The translations under genes and the position numbers were made by a program. A stretch of DNA of 64,000 nt from contig CAMHJQ010000012.1 of the NCBI GenBank assembly GCA_946185485.1, forward strand, positions 1-64,000, read 5' to 3'. Below, in pieces: positions 19,005 to 27,985 of this stretch (within the stretch, counting starts at the first letter, position 1; every line of letters starts with the position of its first letter). The stretch comes from an uncultured Prevotellaceae bacterium (lineage in GTDB: Bacteria > Bacteroidota > Bacteroidia > Bacteroidales > Bacteroidaceae). Under the pieces are notes generated by a model. It was not told the origin of the DNA. It did no database searches and saw only the letters and a program-made list of their open reading frames with translations.

Positions 19005-20678
19005 TTATAGTTCCACATTCGTGGTTGTTGCCTGAATCCATTTGGTCACCACCTGAACGCCTACTTCCAAGCGTGGAGCCAGCAGGTCGGGCATGCAGGT
19101 ATATGCCTTGGCGAGCGAGGTCACGCTCATCGACATGGTGGTGGTATAGTCTTGTGTGAACACACGCCCAGCGTAGGTTCCCGTACCTTTTCCAGCAGGG
19201 TCTGCCATGGCGATGAGGTAGAAACGGGCACCCGGATAGACAGTGCCGTCCTTGCCAGTGAACGCATGTTCGGTATTGTTTTCAAACTCCAGGATGACGG
19301 GTACTTTCTCGTCGTCGTACGACTGCAGCACCAGTGTGCTGGTCTTGTAGCCTTCAGTGGTTAAACTCGTAGCATCCACGGTCGTCTCGTAGATGAATCG
19401 TCCATCGACATCCGTCTGTTCGCCTTGTGGCTTCATGTTGAAGCCTACGGTATGTTGTCCGCCAATGATGACACCCGTGAGGGGTAATGTTGTCATGCTG
19501 GTATTGGGGACCACTTCGTCTTTAGCATCCCTCAGCGTAGAGCTCATGCCGGTCAGTGTGAGATTCAACTTGGCTACGCCGTACTGGATGGGGTTTGCTA
19601 CAGCTACCGCCTTGGTATCCGTTGTGACGGCATTGGAGCCGTTGTAATTGTCATTCAAGAAAGCACTCCAGGTTTTGGTGTTCTCCTGGTAAACTGTCTT
19701 TGCCACTTCATTTGCTGAGGTGCGTATGGGACTATCTACAAAGAACATCAGTTCTGCAGGATAGGTATAACGGTTGATACCATTGATGTTATCGAGCGTA
19801 GTGGTGGTGGTGCGAACCTCAAACTTGTTGCCTGTCCATCGGATAACAGCGGCTCCGTCAGGCAGTCCGAGGGATTGTGGGTAGGTGTTGCTGCTTATGT
19901 TTGTACCATCGATCTTTGCAATGATATCTGTGCTCAAAGCATCGTTTCTGCCTGTCAGCAGGGTCTTGAGTGCAGCTACGAATGCCTTGATATTGGCAGC
20001 TGCTCCACTCATGAGTCCGGCACCTTCCGATCCCATACGGATAAAGTCCAGATAATAACTCTTCAGCGTTGGGTTGTCTGTCGTGCTCCAGCCGGTAGTG
20101 TTGGCAATGGAGGTCATATAGTTAGCCAATGCTAGAGCATCAGCGTGTGGAGTCGTAGATTCACGGATAGAGGTCAGGCTGAATTGGATGTCAGCCGTCT
20201 TCTTGCGAGTGGTAGGCAGAGCGCTCAGTTGTCCATGGACTTTAGGGTCGTATGACGTGTCGTCATGTGCAGGCGTCGCCTTTCCATACACCAGCATATG
20301 ATCAGTACCTGTCATCAGGTGGCAGGTATTCACGTAGTAGGTGTTGTATTTCTCTGTCTCGTGTTTTTTGGCTAAGTCGTCTTCATCTGCACCCACGAGG
20401 TCTATCAGCGGGTCGTCGCTTGCTGTCACATTTACTCCGTTGGTGCGGAAAGGTATAGCCACCATCAAGTCCATTGTTGAGAACTCGGGAGCTCTACGGC
20501 TGGCGCTGGCTGACCCCCTGCGAGGCATGGAAGCCTTATCCCCAACAGTAACTAACAGGTCAACCTGTTTGGCAACCTGCTGGCAGTAGGGGTCATCAGC
20601 TATATCTTCTGCAAAAGAGCATGATACCATCACCATGCCCATCAGTAGATAATATAGGATGTTTTTAATGTCAGTCAT
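19005..20678 (-). CDS. Mfa1-type fimbrillin paralogue (557 aa)
   Basis: The start chosen is ATG 20678 (MTDIKNILYYLLMGMVMVSC), which gives a compact lipoprotein signal; an upstream ATG at 20693 is possible. It resembles the 749-residue fimbrillin encoded two genes earlier: both share FYGKA/VYGKA near residue 115, a VIGGQ segment in the middle (GVIIGGQHTVGFNMKPQG against GLVIGGQYKKVGWDFTPK), and a C-terminal RVF-QDF/Y-TT segment followed by a domain ending in V--W. The two genes are therefore paralogues within one operon. It is likely an accessory or alternative fimbrial subunit, lipidated and surface exported. It lies between the Mfa2-type anchor and the FimA-like gene. Confidence 0.82.
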   Translation of the reverse strand: MTDIKNILYYLLMGMVMVSCSFAEDIADDPYCQQVAKQVDLLVTVGDKASMPRRGSASASRRAPEFSTMDLMVAIPFRTNGVNVTASDDPLIDLVGADEDDLAKKHETEKYNTYYVNTCHLMTGTDHMLVYGKATPAHDDTSYDPKVHGQLSALPTTRKKTADIQFSLTSIRESTTPHADALALANYMTSIANTTGWSTTDNPTLKSYYLDFIRMGSEGAGLMSGAAANIKAFVAALKTLLTGRNDALSTDIIAKIDGTNISSNTYPQSLGLPDGAAVIRWTGNKFEVRTTTTTLDNINGINRYTYPAELMFFVDSPIRTSANEVAKTVYQENTKTWSAFLNDNYNGSNAVTTDTKAVAVANPIQYGVAKLNLTLTGMSSTLRDAKDEVVPNTSMTTLPLTGVIIGGQHTVGFNMKPQGEQTDVDGRFIYETTVDATSLTTEGYKTSTLVLQSYDDEKVPVILEFENNTEHAFTGKDGTVYPGARFYLIAMADPAGKGTGTYAGRVFTQDYTTTMSMSVTSLAKAYTCMPDLLAPRLEVGVQVVTKWIQATTTNVEL

Positions 20679-20702
20679 TTCGCGCGCGTACATATTATTA
20701 TA

Positions 20703-21773
20703 TTATAGTGGCACTTCATGAGTTCCACCGTCGTTCCAGTCAAGCGTTACGCTGACACCTACGGTATGATCATCTGTCTGTACGGCACCATCGTCAGTGA
20801 CATAGCCTTTGAAAACCATCAGTTGGCCAGCACGTATCGTTTTACGGATACCAAGGACGGTCCGGGTGACGCTGCCATCAGGCTTCGTAATGTGGGTGAT
20901 GAATTTCCACACGGTCTCATCGCTGTCCTCCCCCACAAAGGGTTCTGTGGTCTCGACAACGCTGCGCGTCATATTTGCATCAGAAGGTTCGCGCGAGGGG
21001 AACATCACCGAACAGTAACAGACCTCGTTGGTATCTTCGGCGCGCACCTGCTGACATCTCACAATGGGGGCGTTGGAAGCAAATACATAGGTGCTGTCCT
21101 TGATATTAAACTGCGAGGCGAAGCCCGTAGTGAATACCTTCAGGCTGCTGATGTCATGACCACGCGGATCGATAACCAGTGCTGCGGCACAGTTGGCCAT
21201 GTAGAGTTGGACATGGAACGTCTGGTCGACACCCTCCAACACCTCCATGGGCTGGCGGGCCGTAAACAGACCTGTGGTATGCGAGGCAATGGTATCAGCA
21301 TCAGCACTGCCGATGACAGTAGCGAGATGCGACTGAGGGCAGAACTCGTCACCCTCGATGCCCACCACGGGGTTGTCCACCACGTTGGCCACGGCAAGGT
21401 GCATATACTGACGCTTAGGCAGATAGAGCGTATAGCTCTGCTGGTTGGCGTCCATGATATGCTGGTCGTGCTGCAAACGCGGCATGGCACCTTCCGAATC
21501 GTAGAACGACAGGTCTACATCGTGAGCATAGTCAGAGAAGATACTGCTGAGGTGCTCCTTCAAGGCATGTGCCAAGCCAACCTCCAGCTGGGTAGACAGT
21601 TGCGTCTTGATTTCGGTGGTCATATTGGTCACCAAACGCAACTCGTAGTCCATCTGCAACTGTTGGCCGTCGTAGCAGTCCGTCAGATCGTCATCAATGA
21701 CGGTGCATCCTGCCATCAGCCAGCAGGCTGACAGCAGGATTCCCATCATGAAAGTATTTCTTCTATGCCTCAC
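20703..21773 (-). CDS. FimB/Mfa2-family fimbrial anchor lipoprotein
   Basis: The protein begins with a lipoprotein signal ending in LMAGC, followed by VIDDDLTDC, the usual N-terminal signature of FimB/Mfa2-type fimbrial anchors in Bacteroidales. The start is taken as GTG 21773 because it adds the basic RHRR needed in front of the hydrophobic stretch; ATG 21749 is an alternative. Later segments (YTLYLPKRQYMHLAVANV, then FHVQLYMANCAAALVIDP) fit the two-domain beta structure of this family. Its known role is to fix the base of the fimbria to the outer membrane and limit fimbrial length. It lies 12 bases after the major fimbrillin gene, the same order as mfa1-mfa2. Confidence 0.88.
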   Translation of the reverse strand: MRHRRNTFMMGILLSACWLMAGCTVIDDDLTDCYDGQQLQMDYELRLVTNMTTEIKTQLSTQLEVGLAHALKEHLSSIFSDYAHDVDLSFYDSEGAMPRLQHDQHIMDANQQSYTLYLPKRQYMHLAVANVVDNPVVGIEGDEFCPQSHLATVIGSADADTIASHTTGLFTARQPMEVLEGVDQTFHVQLYMANCAAALVIDPRGHDISSLKVFTTGFASQFNIKDSTYVFASNAPIVRCQQVRAEDTNEVCYCSVMFPSREPSDANMTRSVVETTEPFVGEDSDETVWKFITHITKPDGSVTRTVLGIRKTIRAGQLMVFKGYVTDDGAVQTDDHTVGVSVTLDWNDGGTHEVPL

Positions 21774-21785
21774 GTGTAATAAGGG

Positions 21786-24035
21786 TTATTGTCCAAGAAT
21801 GACATTATCGAAGGTGATACCTGTTGACCAATTCATATCTACCGACAGACCCAGCGTCAGTGAGCTGTGGCGCAGATCGGGAACGGTCAGCAGGGCTTCA
21901 TGCAATGAAGTTTCATTAAACCAGAAATTAGCCGTAGTCATAAAGTCTTGCATAAATACACGGACAATTTCTTTCGAAGTGCCATTATCATTGTATGGCG
22001 GCAGCGGATGATCTGTTGAAAGTTGTCCCAAATCATCCCATGCTATATTAGTAGGATCCAGTTTACCTACCAGATAGAACGAATCTCCATTGCGAATCAG
22101 GCTATGCTTGCCATAGAAGTCCTGACCAGTATTATTCTTCAACTCCAAGGCAACATAGACTACATCCTGGCCTCCATCTCCTGCTTTGTAGTTATCAAAT
22201 ACCAGCGTGTAGTTAGGACTAGATGGAGTGTCGACAGAACCAGGAATGACATTTGCACCATCAGGAATGGCTTTGTCGTAGATATAACCCTGAGTATTAT
22301 CGGTAGTCTTAGGAGTGAAATCCCAACCTACTTTCTTATACTGTCCACCGATAACAAGACCTACCAACTGGAAGCTTGTAGCATCAACCGTAATCTCCTT
22401 ATCAGGCTCGTCGTTATTACCGATTGACGGATCTTTTGCCTTCTGGATAGCATGGTTGTTGTCTTTCAGTGTCGCTGACTTATAGCCAATAGTCGTCTTT
22501 AATAGCGCAGAACCATAGTTGATGTTATTCCTCATAGCAACACTTCTGGTCGTAGATACCACATGACTATTGTTAACCCAATCGTCAGACCATTTAGTAT
22601 CGTCCTTCCAGTTGCCTACTCCATTAGGATAGGTCGGTTCCTTATGCTCTGTGCCTGATACGCGCAGCGGGCTATTGCCAAAGTACAACAATTCGGCAGG
22701 ATACAAATAGCTTTCTACAGTGAAACCACCAGCGTTACCGACAGAAGAGGTATTGTAGTTTGTCACATATTCAAATATCTTTTTAGTACCATCCCAGTCA
22801 TAGTGAGCGGCTCCAGATGGTACGGCATAAGCCATTGGGAATTTGGAAAGGTCTTCTGATCCTATTCCATCAACTGCAACTGTTGGGTGGGGGTCAGTAG
22901 GCCATAAACCATCGGCATTAAAGGTAGATACCATTGTGCTAACGGGTTTAAAGGCAACACCCGTTACAGCTCCACCCATATTATCGCCATCCATAGGCAC
23001 AGAGCCATTAAAATATTTGTTGATTTCTACATGGATTAATTCTGCCAGTTTTTTTGCTACAGCCTCACCCTTGCTGAACGGTGTAGCACATTGTACACTA
23101 TTGATGACCGACCACACATCTTCTATCGTATGGAGGATGGCAGTACCATAACCTGCTCGCAACTCACCCTGAGAAGTCTGAATGGTGGTCAATGCCTTAT
23201 AGACTTCAGCCAGTTTTACCTCCAATGCATAAAGCTCATGGGTCGTCTCAACAGGACTTGTACCATTAGCATTGGCATAATTAGCCCATGTGACAACATC
23301 AGGATACTCATTCGCAGCAACAGCAACACCATAGTGTTCTGCATCTAGCGCTACATGGTCAACATCAGCTATCTTAGTGTTGATGATACAAGTCAGCACA
23401 CCTCCGAGCAGCTTCTTAATCTCGTCATACTTTGTCTTATTAGCAGCAGTCATACGCTTACCCAGCTCAAAGTTGGCTGTAGAGATATCCTTACCTGCAT
23501 TTTCGCCTGTACTACTGGCCAGGGTATAATCGTCCAAGTGACCGTAAAGATCATACGCTGAATAACCTTTTGTTGCCTCAGCAGATGATGCCGTACCCTC
23601 TGGGGCCTTTCCGTAGAACAACATCGTATTGGTATTGATGGGCAAACTCATCTCCAATACACGATGGGATTCAGCGGCAGTGATAGTACCACTTGCAAGA
23701 GGAGTGCCCAAATCAATGTACTTATCAGCAACCGCTGCTGCAGCAAGGTGCTTACCATCAGCATCAGTACCAAGCTTGTAAGTGAAAAGTGCTGCATTGT
23801 TGATACCACGGAATGTTTCCGAAGTGGTAGCCTGTGTGGCACTAGAAGACTGACGGGTAGTAGCCTGATTACTTGTTGATACGTTGAACACGAGGTTCGT
23901 ATACACCTCGTTGGTCTCAGGATTAAAATTTGGATTAACATCTGCAGCGTCCTCATTGGACGAACAAGAGGTGAATCCCACTGCGCCTAGTAGTGCTATC
24001 GCACCGGCAAAGGCATAATTGAAATACTTTTTCAT
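21786..24035 (-). CDS. Mfa1-type major fimbrillin (749 aa)
   Basis: ATG 24035 (MKKYFNYAFAGAIALLGAVG, then FTSCSSNED) gives a canonical lipoprotein signal; an upstream frame extension overlaps the previous gene and was discarded. The mature N-terminus (VYTNLVFNVSTSNQATTRQ) has the polar strand and Arg expected of an Mfa1-like pilin that is trimmed before assembly. LFYGKAPEGTASS, a long central helical/strand region and the C-terminal VFMQDFMTTANFWF recur in the 557-residue protein. At 749 residues it is longer than typical Mfa1 (about 560). Being first of the pilin genes and directly before the anchor gene, it is the best candidate for the shaft protein. The gene starts 47 bases after the OmpA-like gene. 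Confidence 0.87.
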   Translation of the reverse strand: MKKYFNYAFAGAIALLGAVGFTSCSSNEDAADVNPNFNPETNEVYTNLVFNVSTSNQATTRQSSSATQATTSETFRGINNAALFTYKLGTDADGKHLAAAAVADKYIDLGTPLASGTITAAESHRVLEMSLPINTNTMLFYGKAPEGTASSAEATKGYSAYDLYGHLDDYTLASSTGENAGKDISTANFELGKRMTAANKTKYDEIKKLLGGVLTCIINTKIADVDHVALDAEHYGVAVAANEYPDVVTWANYANANGTSPVETTHELYALEVKLAEVYKALTTIQTSQGELRAGYGTAILHTIEDVWSVINSVQCATPFSKGEAVAKKLAELIHVEINKYFNGSVPMDGDNMGGAVTGVAFKPVSTMVSTFNADGLWPTDPHPTVAVDGIGSEDLSKFPMAYAVPSGAAHYDWDGTKKIFEYVTNYNTSSVGNAGGFTVESYLYPAELLYFGNSPLRVSGTEHKEPTYPNGVGNWKDDTKWSDDWVNNSHVVSTTRSVAMRNNINYGSALLKTTIGYKSATLKDNNHAIQKAKDPSIGNNDEPDKEITVDATSFQLVGLVIGGQYKKVGWDFTPKTTDNTQGYIYDKAIPDGANVIPGSVDTPSSPNYTLVFDNYKAGDGGQDVVYVALELKNNTGQDFYGKHSLIRNGDSFYLVGKLDPTNIAWDDLGQLSTDHPLPPYNDNGTSKEIVRVFMQDFMTTANFWFNETSLHEALLTVPDLRHSSLTLGLSVDMNWSTGITFDNVILGQ

Positions 24036-24082
24036 TGTTGTTAAAAAATTGGTTATTACTATTGTTATTTTCTCACTTGAAA

Positions 24083-25630
24083 TCATTCTTTGGTGGCATT
24101 CTCCAGCTGGCGCAGGTTTTCTGCGGCATCGGCATTGCCTTGGGCGGCAGCCCGACGGAAGCAGCGGAGGGTCTCTTCCTTCTGGCCGGTCTGCCAGAGG
24201 GCGACACCAAGGGCGTTCTGGCAACGCTCATCGGTGCGAACGGTATTCAGCATCTGGAGGGCTTCGGCATATTGGCCCTTGCCTAGCAGCTCGCTGGCCT
24301 CGTTGATGGTAGCGGCAGCCTTGTCAGGAACATAGTCGTAATAGATACGGATATAACCAGAGTTTCGCTGGTCTTTCAGGATGTGTTCCTTCAGATATTG
24401 CCACGTGCGACCCTTATCCAGCTGGTGTAGCTTGCGCTCACGCTGGTCCAGGTCACTCTCGCTATCAATGATGCTGATGGCCTCGCGGAGAGCTGCAGCC
24501 TGCTGCGACTGGCTCGCAACAGCATCATTCAGCTGGTCGCGGAACTCAGCCCATGCCTCACCGCCGCCAACGGTGTCGAACATAGCGTCGGGCACACTGA
24601 CCTGCTGCTGCAGATAGCGCTGCAGAGCCAACGCGCGGTTCTGTGCCAGCTGTTCGTTACCGGCAATAGACCCCTCGATAGAGGCAAGACCGACAATCTG
24701 AATCTTCTTCACACTACTGGTCGTGTCAGCCAGAATCTGACGGGTGATGCTGACGATACGGTCAAGTGTAGGCTGGTTTTCACGGAAGTCGGCATGAAGC
24801 ATTGACTTGCCCAACTCGAAATGTACATAAAGGGCACCTTTCTCCTTACGCAGGATGCGAGTACGGTCGTATGGTTTGTATGCCGATATGTGTGCTAAGA
24901 CAGGGTTGTCCTCCTGCAGTTGACCGGCACGACCGGTAAAGTCGGGAACGGCATGTAACACAGGAACGAAACGAATGGGTGCTGGCTCGGGAACAGGAGG
25001 AACGACGACGACCGTCTCCTCAACAGGTAACGGCTTGGCCGGACGACCTGGAATGTTGTATACGATATTGAGGGCAGCCTGCGGCATGGCAAACAACTTG
25101 TGCTCCTTGGCCAATAGTTCGCCACAATGGCCACACTGGAACCGCTTGTATTTCGTATAACCTACGGCGGCACCTATCAGCGCCTCGAAATTCCACCTGC
25201 GCCCCAACGGCCAAGAGTAACCATAGAACAGCCCCAGCGCGTAGAGATCACCCTCGCGGCGCTCGTTACGAACCGACTTGTACAGACCAAAGGGGAAGGT
25301 GATGCCCCCCACATTATAGTGGCTGTAGATGAAGTTGGTACCGAAGAAGTGGTGTACGTCAACCGAGTCCTTCCAATAACGCAAGGACGGAGAGACCAGC
25401 AGATGGCGGTACTTCCGTGTCTTCGTGTCATCGGTAGGCCATGGACGATAGCCTGCCGTCAGGCCCATCGACCAATGGGGAGCCAATCGTACACCCACCC
25501 GAAGGTTTGGCGTTAGCGTGGCATCGTACAACAGGTTATTGCTGACGGTCACCTTTTGTGCCCACAGCCCCTGCGACAACGACAGAAATGCTACCAATAT
25601 CAGCTGGTGATTAATTAACTTATACTTCAT
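24083..25630 (-). CDS. DUF3575/OmpA outer-membrane protein of fimbrial operon
   Basis: ATG 25630 opens a signal peptide (MKYKLINHQLILVAFLSLSQ, cleaved near GLWAQ). Residues about 25-220 match the DUF3575-type outer-membrane beta barrel (NNLLYDATLTPNLRVGVRL, YRPWPTDD, FGLYKSVRNERREGD). A Pro-rich linker follows, then an OmpA-like C-terminal domain around residues 285-400 (ADFRENQPTLDRIVSI, then VGLASIEGS) likely to bind peptidoglycan, and TPR-like helices at the C-terminus. Such proteins head many Bacteroidales Mfa operons and are thought to help with fimbrial export or anchoring. It is the first structural gene after a TATCTTTG promoter box (25661-25668) and is followed by the major fimbrillin after a short gap. 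Confidence 0.88.
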   Translation of the reverse strand: MKYKLINHQLILVAFLSLSQGLWAQKVTVSNNLLYDATLTPNLRVGVRLAPHWSMGLTAGYRPWPTDDTKTRKYRHLLVSPSLRYWKDSVDVHHFFGTNFIYSHYNVGGITFPFGLYKSVRNERREGDLYALGLFYGYSWPLGRRWNFEALIGAAVGYTKYKRFQCGHCGELLAKEHKLFAMPQAALNIVYNIPGRPAKPLPVEETVVVVPPVPEPAPIRFVPVLHAVPDFTGRAGQLQEDNPVLAHISAYKPYDRTRILRKEKGALYVHFELGKSMLHADFRENQPTLDRIVSITRQILADTTSSVKKIQIVGLASIEGSIAGNEQLAQNRALALQRYLQQQVSVPDAMFDTVGGGEAWAEFRDQLNDAVASQSQQAAALREAISIIDSESDLDQRERKLHQLDKGRTWQYLKEHILKDQRNSGYIRIYYDYVPDKAAATINEASELLGKGQYAEALQMLNTVRTDERCQNALGVALWQTGQKEETLRCFRRAAAQGNADAAENLRQLENATKE

Positions 25631-25660
25631 AGCCACAATAATGTTACGTGCATCAAGTGG

Positions 25661-25688
25661 CAAAGATAAAATAAATAATTCATACAAA
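25661..25688 (-). promoter_or_regulatory. Fimbrial operon promoter
   Basis: On the minus strand a Bacteroidetes -7 box, TATCTTTG, occupies 25668-25661 and a TTTG -33 element occupies 25688-25685 with 16 bases between them. This is 31 bases before the ATG of the OmpA-like gene and is the only good promoter seen ahead of the 25-kb fimbrial run. Confidence 0.65.
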
Positions 25689-25714
25689 AAAGGGGGGTTA
25701 ACAGAGACATGCCC

Positions 25715-25751
25715 AAAAATGTCCACAGAATAAACAAATTTGTCCGAAACT
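25715..25751. promoter_or_regulatory. Putative activator site: tandem AAAWWTGTCC repeats
   Basis: Two direct copies, AAAAATGTCCACAG (from 25715) and AAATTTGTCCGAAA (from 25736), lie 21 bp apart upstream of the fimbrial promoter. The second includes the palindrome ACAAATTTGT (25734-25743). Spacing of two helical turns suggests binding by a dimeric AraC-type protein, plausibly the adjacent regulator. Confidence 0.4.
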
Positions 25752-25792
25752 GGAAAAAGTTGGCTAAAATGGGCTTCTCCTTCGCCACTTAG

Positions 25793-27460
25793 CTATCTAT
25801 TGGAGGGGGAGGCAAAAGTAGTGATGGAGATACGGTAATCTGAAGGCGTGATACCATAGGTATCCTTGAAATGATTGACGAAAGTGGTCGTACTTTTGAT
25901 ACCGCACATCTCGGCAATGGCTGCTATCGTCAGCTCCGGATGCTCCTTGAGCAGGTTGACGGCATACTCCATGCGTTTCATCTTGATATAGCCGGCCACG
26001 TTGGTGTTGGCGTATTTCTGGATGATGGAGGCGATGGCATTCTTGTCTACTCCCATCAGGCGCATCAGTTCGTCGCGGCCAAAGTCGGGACTGCGGAAGA
26101 GTTCCTCCTTGATGATGCGCTTGTCCATCTCCTTGAAACGACGCTTCTCTTCGATGGCTTCCTCGCTATTTTTGCCGGTTTCAACGGAAACCGGGTCGCC
26201 ATTTTGAAGTACTAAATCACGATAGTACATTAGCTCATGAATGGTCGCCATCATGGTCTTGGTTCTCTTTCTCGTCAGCAAATGATGATAGAAGGCAGCT
26301 ATCATCAGCAACGCAAAAATAACCAGCACGGCAATACCGATGGACAGTTGCAGGTTCCTGCTCGCTATCAGTTTCTCGTGCTGGATGTCTTCCCGGGCCT
26401 CTTTGGAGAAGTAGTTCAGGTTGTCAATATGCAATGAGTCTGTCAGTTGGGACAGGATAGCATAGCATGCATTTGCTTGCTCATATTTCTTCATTCCAAT
26501 GTAGGCGTCAATCTCCTCTCGCAGTACCGACAACATATTCACGCCTTTGGCATTACCATCCTCTTCGATAATCTTGCGGCAGTACTGGGCTGACTCCAGC
26601 ATGTCAGCATATTTTTCCCGCATCTTCAGGTATGGCATGATGTAATTCTCTGCCGCTATATCCCGATAGGGCATGGCGCGCATCTGGGCGTAGGTGGAAT
26701 CAGCCTGGACCATCTCTCCCACAGCGGCAAGCAGACGCGTCTTGAGGGCATAAATAATGACATTAGCCCGTCGTTCCACATCCAGCACCTTCATGTTCAA
26801 ACCTTGACCGACGATTTCTTCTGCTGATGTCAGGGATTTCTGAGCCTCACGATATCGGGCATTGCTCATATACATGTTGGCCAGATTGGTATAGAATATG
26901 AAGAGCATACGATTCTTGTACTTGTACTCTTCGTGTTTCATGTCTTCTGCTGCCTGTTCGCAAATGGCGTAACCCTCTGATTTCTTGCCCATGGCAAACA
27001 GACGCTTGCCGCGAAGGAACTCCACCATACACATATAATCGGTAGCATGATGCTTTTCCGCCAGCTCACGCATCCTTAACCCCAATTTAGACAAATGTCG
27101 TTCGTCGCTCAGCTTGTCGTAGCAATAGGTGGCGAGGAAAAGGGTGCTTAACTCCTCTTTCCACGACTGGCTGGATTCCGGATTGCGAAGCACTTTTTGG
27201 TACAGCTTCAATGCCTTGTAATAATGGCGGTCCAAGCTCCAGATGTTGGCCTCGGCACGGTCCAGCTCCCACTTGGAAGCCATTTTCCGCTCACGCATGG
27301 TCTGTATAATCTGGAGCGACTTTGGCATGTCCACTATATTATAGTAGTACGCTTTTTCAAAGGTGAGCAGCGAATCGGGGAGCTGCGTTGCAGCCACTCC
27401 CTGCTGGCATGTCAGCAGACATGCTATTCCAAGTATGATGTCAGATATGATCTTTCTCAT
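25793..27460 (-). CDS. TPR-membrane-AraC regulator, fimbrial side
   Basis: ATG 27460 gives a signal-like N-terminus (MRKIISDIILGIACLLTCQQ). Residues about 30-365 are helical TPR-type repeats (ALKLYQKVLRNPESS, ANMYMSNARYREAQKSL) and should be periplasmic. One membrane helix (LSIGIAVLVIFALLMIAAFY) lies near 371-391. The cytoplasmic tail carries an AraC-type helix-turn-helix at about 450-545 (LTIAAIAEMCGIKSTTTF, then VNHFKDTYGITPSDYR). The layout fits a one-component membrane receptor that binds DNA directly. It is immediately upstream of the fimbrial operon and separated from it by a promoter region with tandem 21-bp repeats, so it probably controls those genes. The signal it senses is unknown. 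The second regulator in this window has the same architecture. Confidence 0.88.
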   Translation of the reverse strand: MRKIISDIILGIACLLTCQQGVAATQLPDSLLTFEKAYYYNIVDMPKSLQIIQTMRERKMASKWELDRAEANIWSLDRHYYKALKLYQKVLRNPESSQSWKEELSTLFLATYCYDKLSDERHLSKLGLRMRELAEKHHATDYMCMVEFLRGKRLFAMGKKSEGYAICEQAAEDMKHEEYKYKNRMLFIFYTNLANMYMSNARYREAQKSLTSAEEIVGQGLNMKVLDVERRANVIIYALKTRLLAAVGEMVQADSTYAQMRAMPYRDIAAENYIMPYLKMREKYADMLESAQYCRKIIEEDGNAKGVNMLSVLREEIDAYIGMKKYEQANACYAILSQLTDSLHIDNLNYFSKEAREDIQHEKLIASRNLQLSIGIAVLVIFALLMIAAFYHHLLTRKRTKTMMATIHELMYYRDLVLQNGDPVSVETGKNSEEAIEEKRRFKEMDKRIIKEELFRSPDFGRDELMRLMGVDKNAIASIIQKYANTNVAGYIKMKRMEYAVNLLKEHPELTIAAIAEMCGIKSTTTFVNHFKDTYGITPSDYRISITTFASPSNR

Positions 27461-27483
27461 GGTCTCCTTTGTCAAAGCAAAGG

Positions 27484-27491
27484 CAAAGATA
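27484..27491 (-). promoter_or_regulatory. Promoter -7 box of fimbrial regulator
   Basis: TATCTTTG on the minus strand, 23 bases before ATG 27460, matches the Bacteroidetes -7 consensus TAnnTTTG. Confidence 0.6.
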
Positions 27492-27519
27492 AGAAAAAAA
27501 GACACAATACGAGCGAAAC

Positions 27520-27544
27520 GGTAACTTTGTTTAACAAAATTACC
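27520..27544. promoter_or_regulatory. Imperfect 25-bp palindrome upstream of regulator
   Basis: Arms GGTAACTTTGTT and AACAAAATTACC flank a central T, with one mismatch. It lies about 30 bp upstream of the regulator's -7 box, covering the -33 region, so it may be an operator. Confidence 0.45.
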
Positions 27545-27632
27545 ACTCGTTTAATCTTGCCATCAGCACACGGGGGTGTGTCGCCCTGTGTCGTTACGAC
27601 GGATTTTTTACTCAGAAAAATAAAAATTAAGA

Positions 27633-27676
27633 TTTGCCTCAACCTTACCTCTACTTTGCCTCTACTTATCCTCTAC
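27633..27676. repeat. Four tandem 11-bp repeats (left array)
   Basis: Units of consensus TTTGCCTCTAC start at 27633, 27644, 27655 and 27666 with one to four differences. The 11-bp period is one DNA helical turn. An inverted four-unit array lies at 27928-27971. Confidence 0.9.
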
Positions 27677-27744
27677 GCAGCAGGTAAAATGTGAGGTGTA
27701 TGGTGCATTAGGGAGACGCAACATTAGCCTAAAGGGGAGGGGAC

Positions 27745-27761
27745 GTTCCCACGGTGGGAAC
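27745..27761. repeat. 17-bp perfect palindrome
   Basis: GTTCCCAC-G-GTGGGAAC. A near-identical palindrome lies 44 bp further right, centre to centre. Confidence 0.85.
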
Positions 27762-27789
27762 ATCATCTCTGCACGGAGCGGGGAAGGTG

Positions 27790-27804
27790 TTCCCACCGTG
27801 GGAA
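27790..27804. repeat. 15-bp perfect palindrome
   Basis: TTCCCAC-C-GTGGGAA, sharing both arms with the palindrome at 27745-27761. The pair lies inside the segment bounded by the 11-bp arrays. Confidence 0.85.
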
Positions 27805-27927
27805 TGGATGCCGAGTGTGGGAGTGAATATGGATGCCTTTCGGACAAGAAAGCATGTTAAGTAGCAAGCCAGCACGACAATCAGCATGTTCAGTTTGCAG
27901 AGATGAACAGACGATTAGTGGGATTTT

Positions 27928-27971
27928 GTAGAGGCAAAGTAGAAGCAAAGTAGAGGCAAAGTAGAGGTATT
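27928..27971. repeat. Four tandem 11-bp repeats (right array, inverted)
   Basis: Units GTAGAGGCAAA, GTAGAAGCAAA, GTAGAGGCAAA and GTAGAGGTATT are the reverse complement of the left array unit. The two arrays bound a 251-bp segment like terminal inverted repeats. Confidence 0.9.
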
Positions 27972-27985
27972 TTCTTTCGTTTTGT

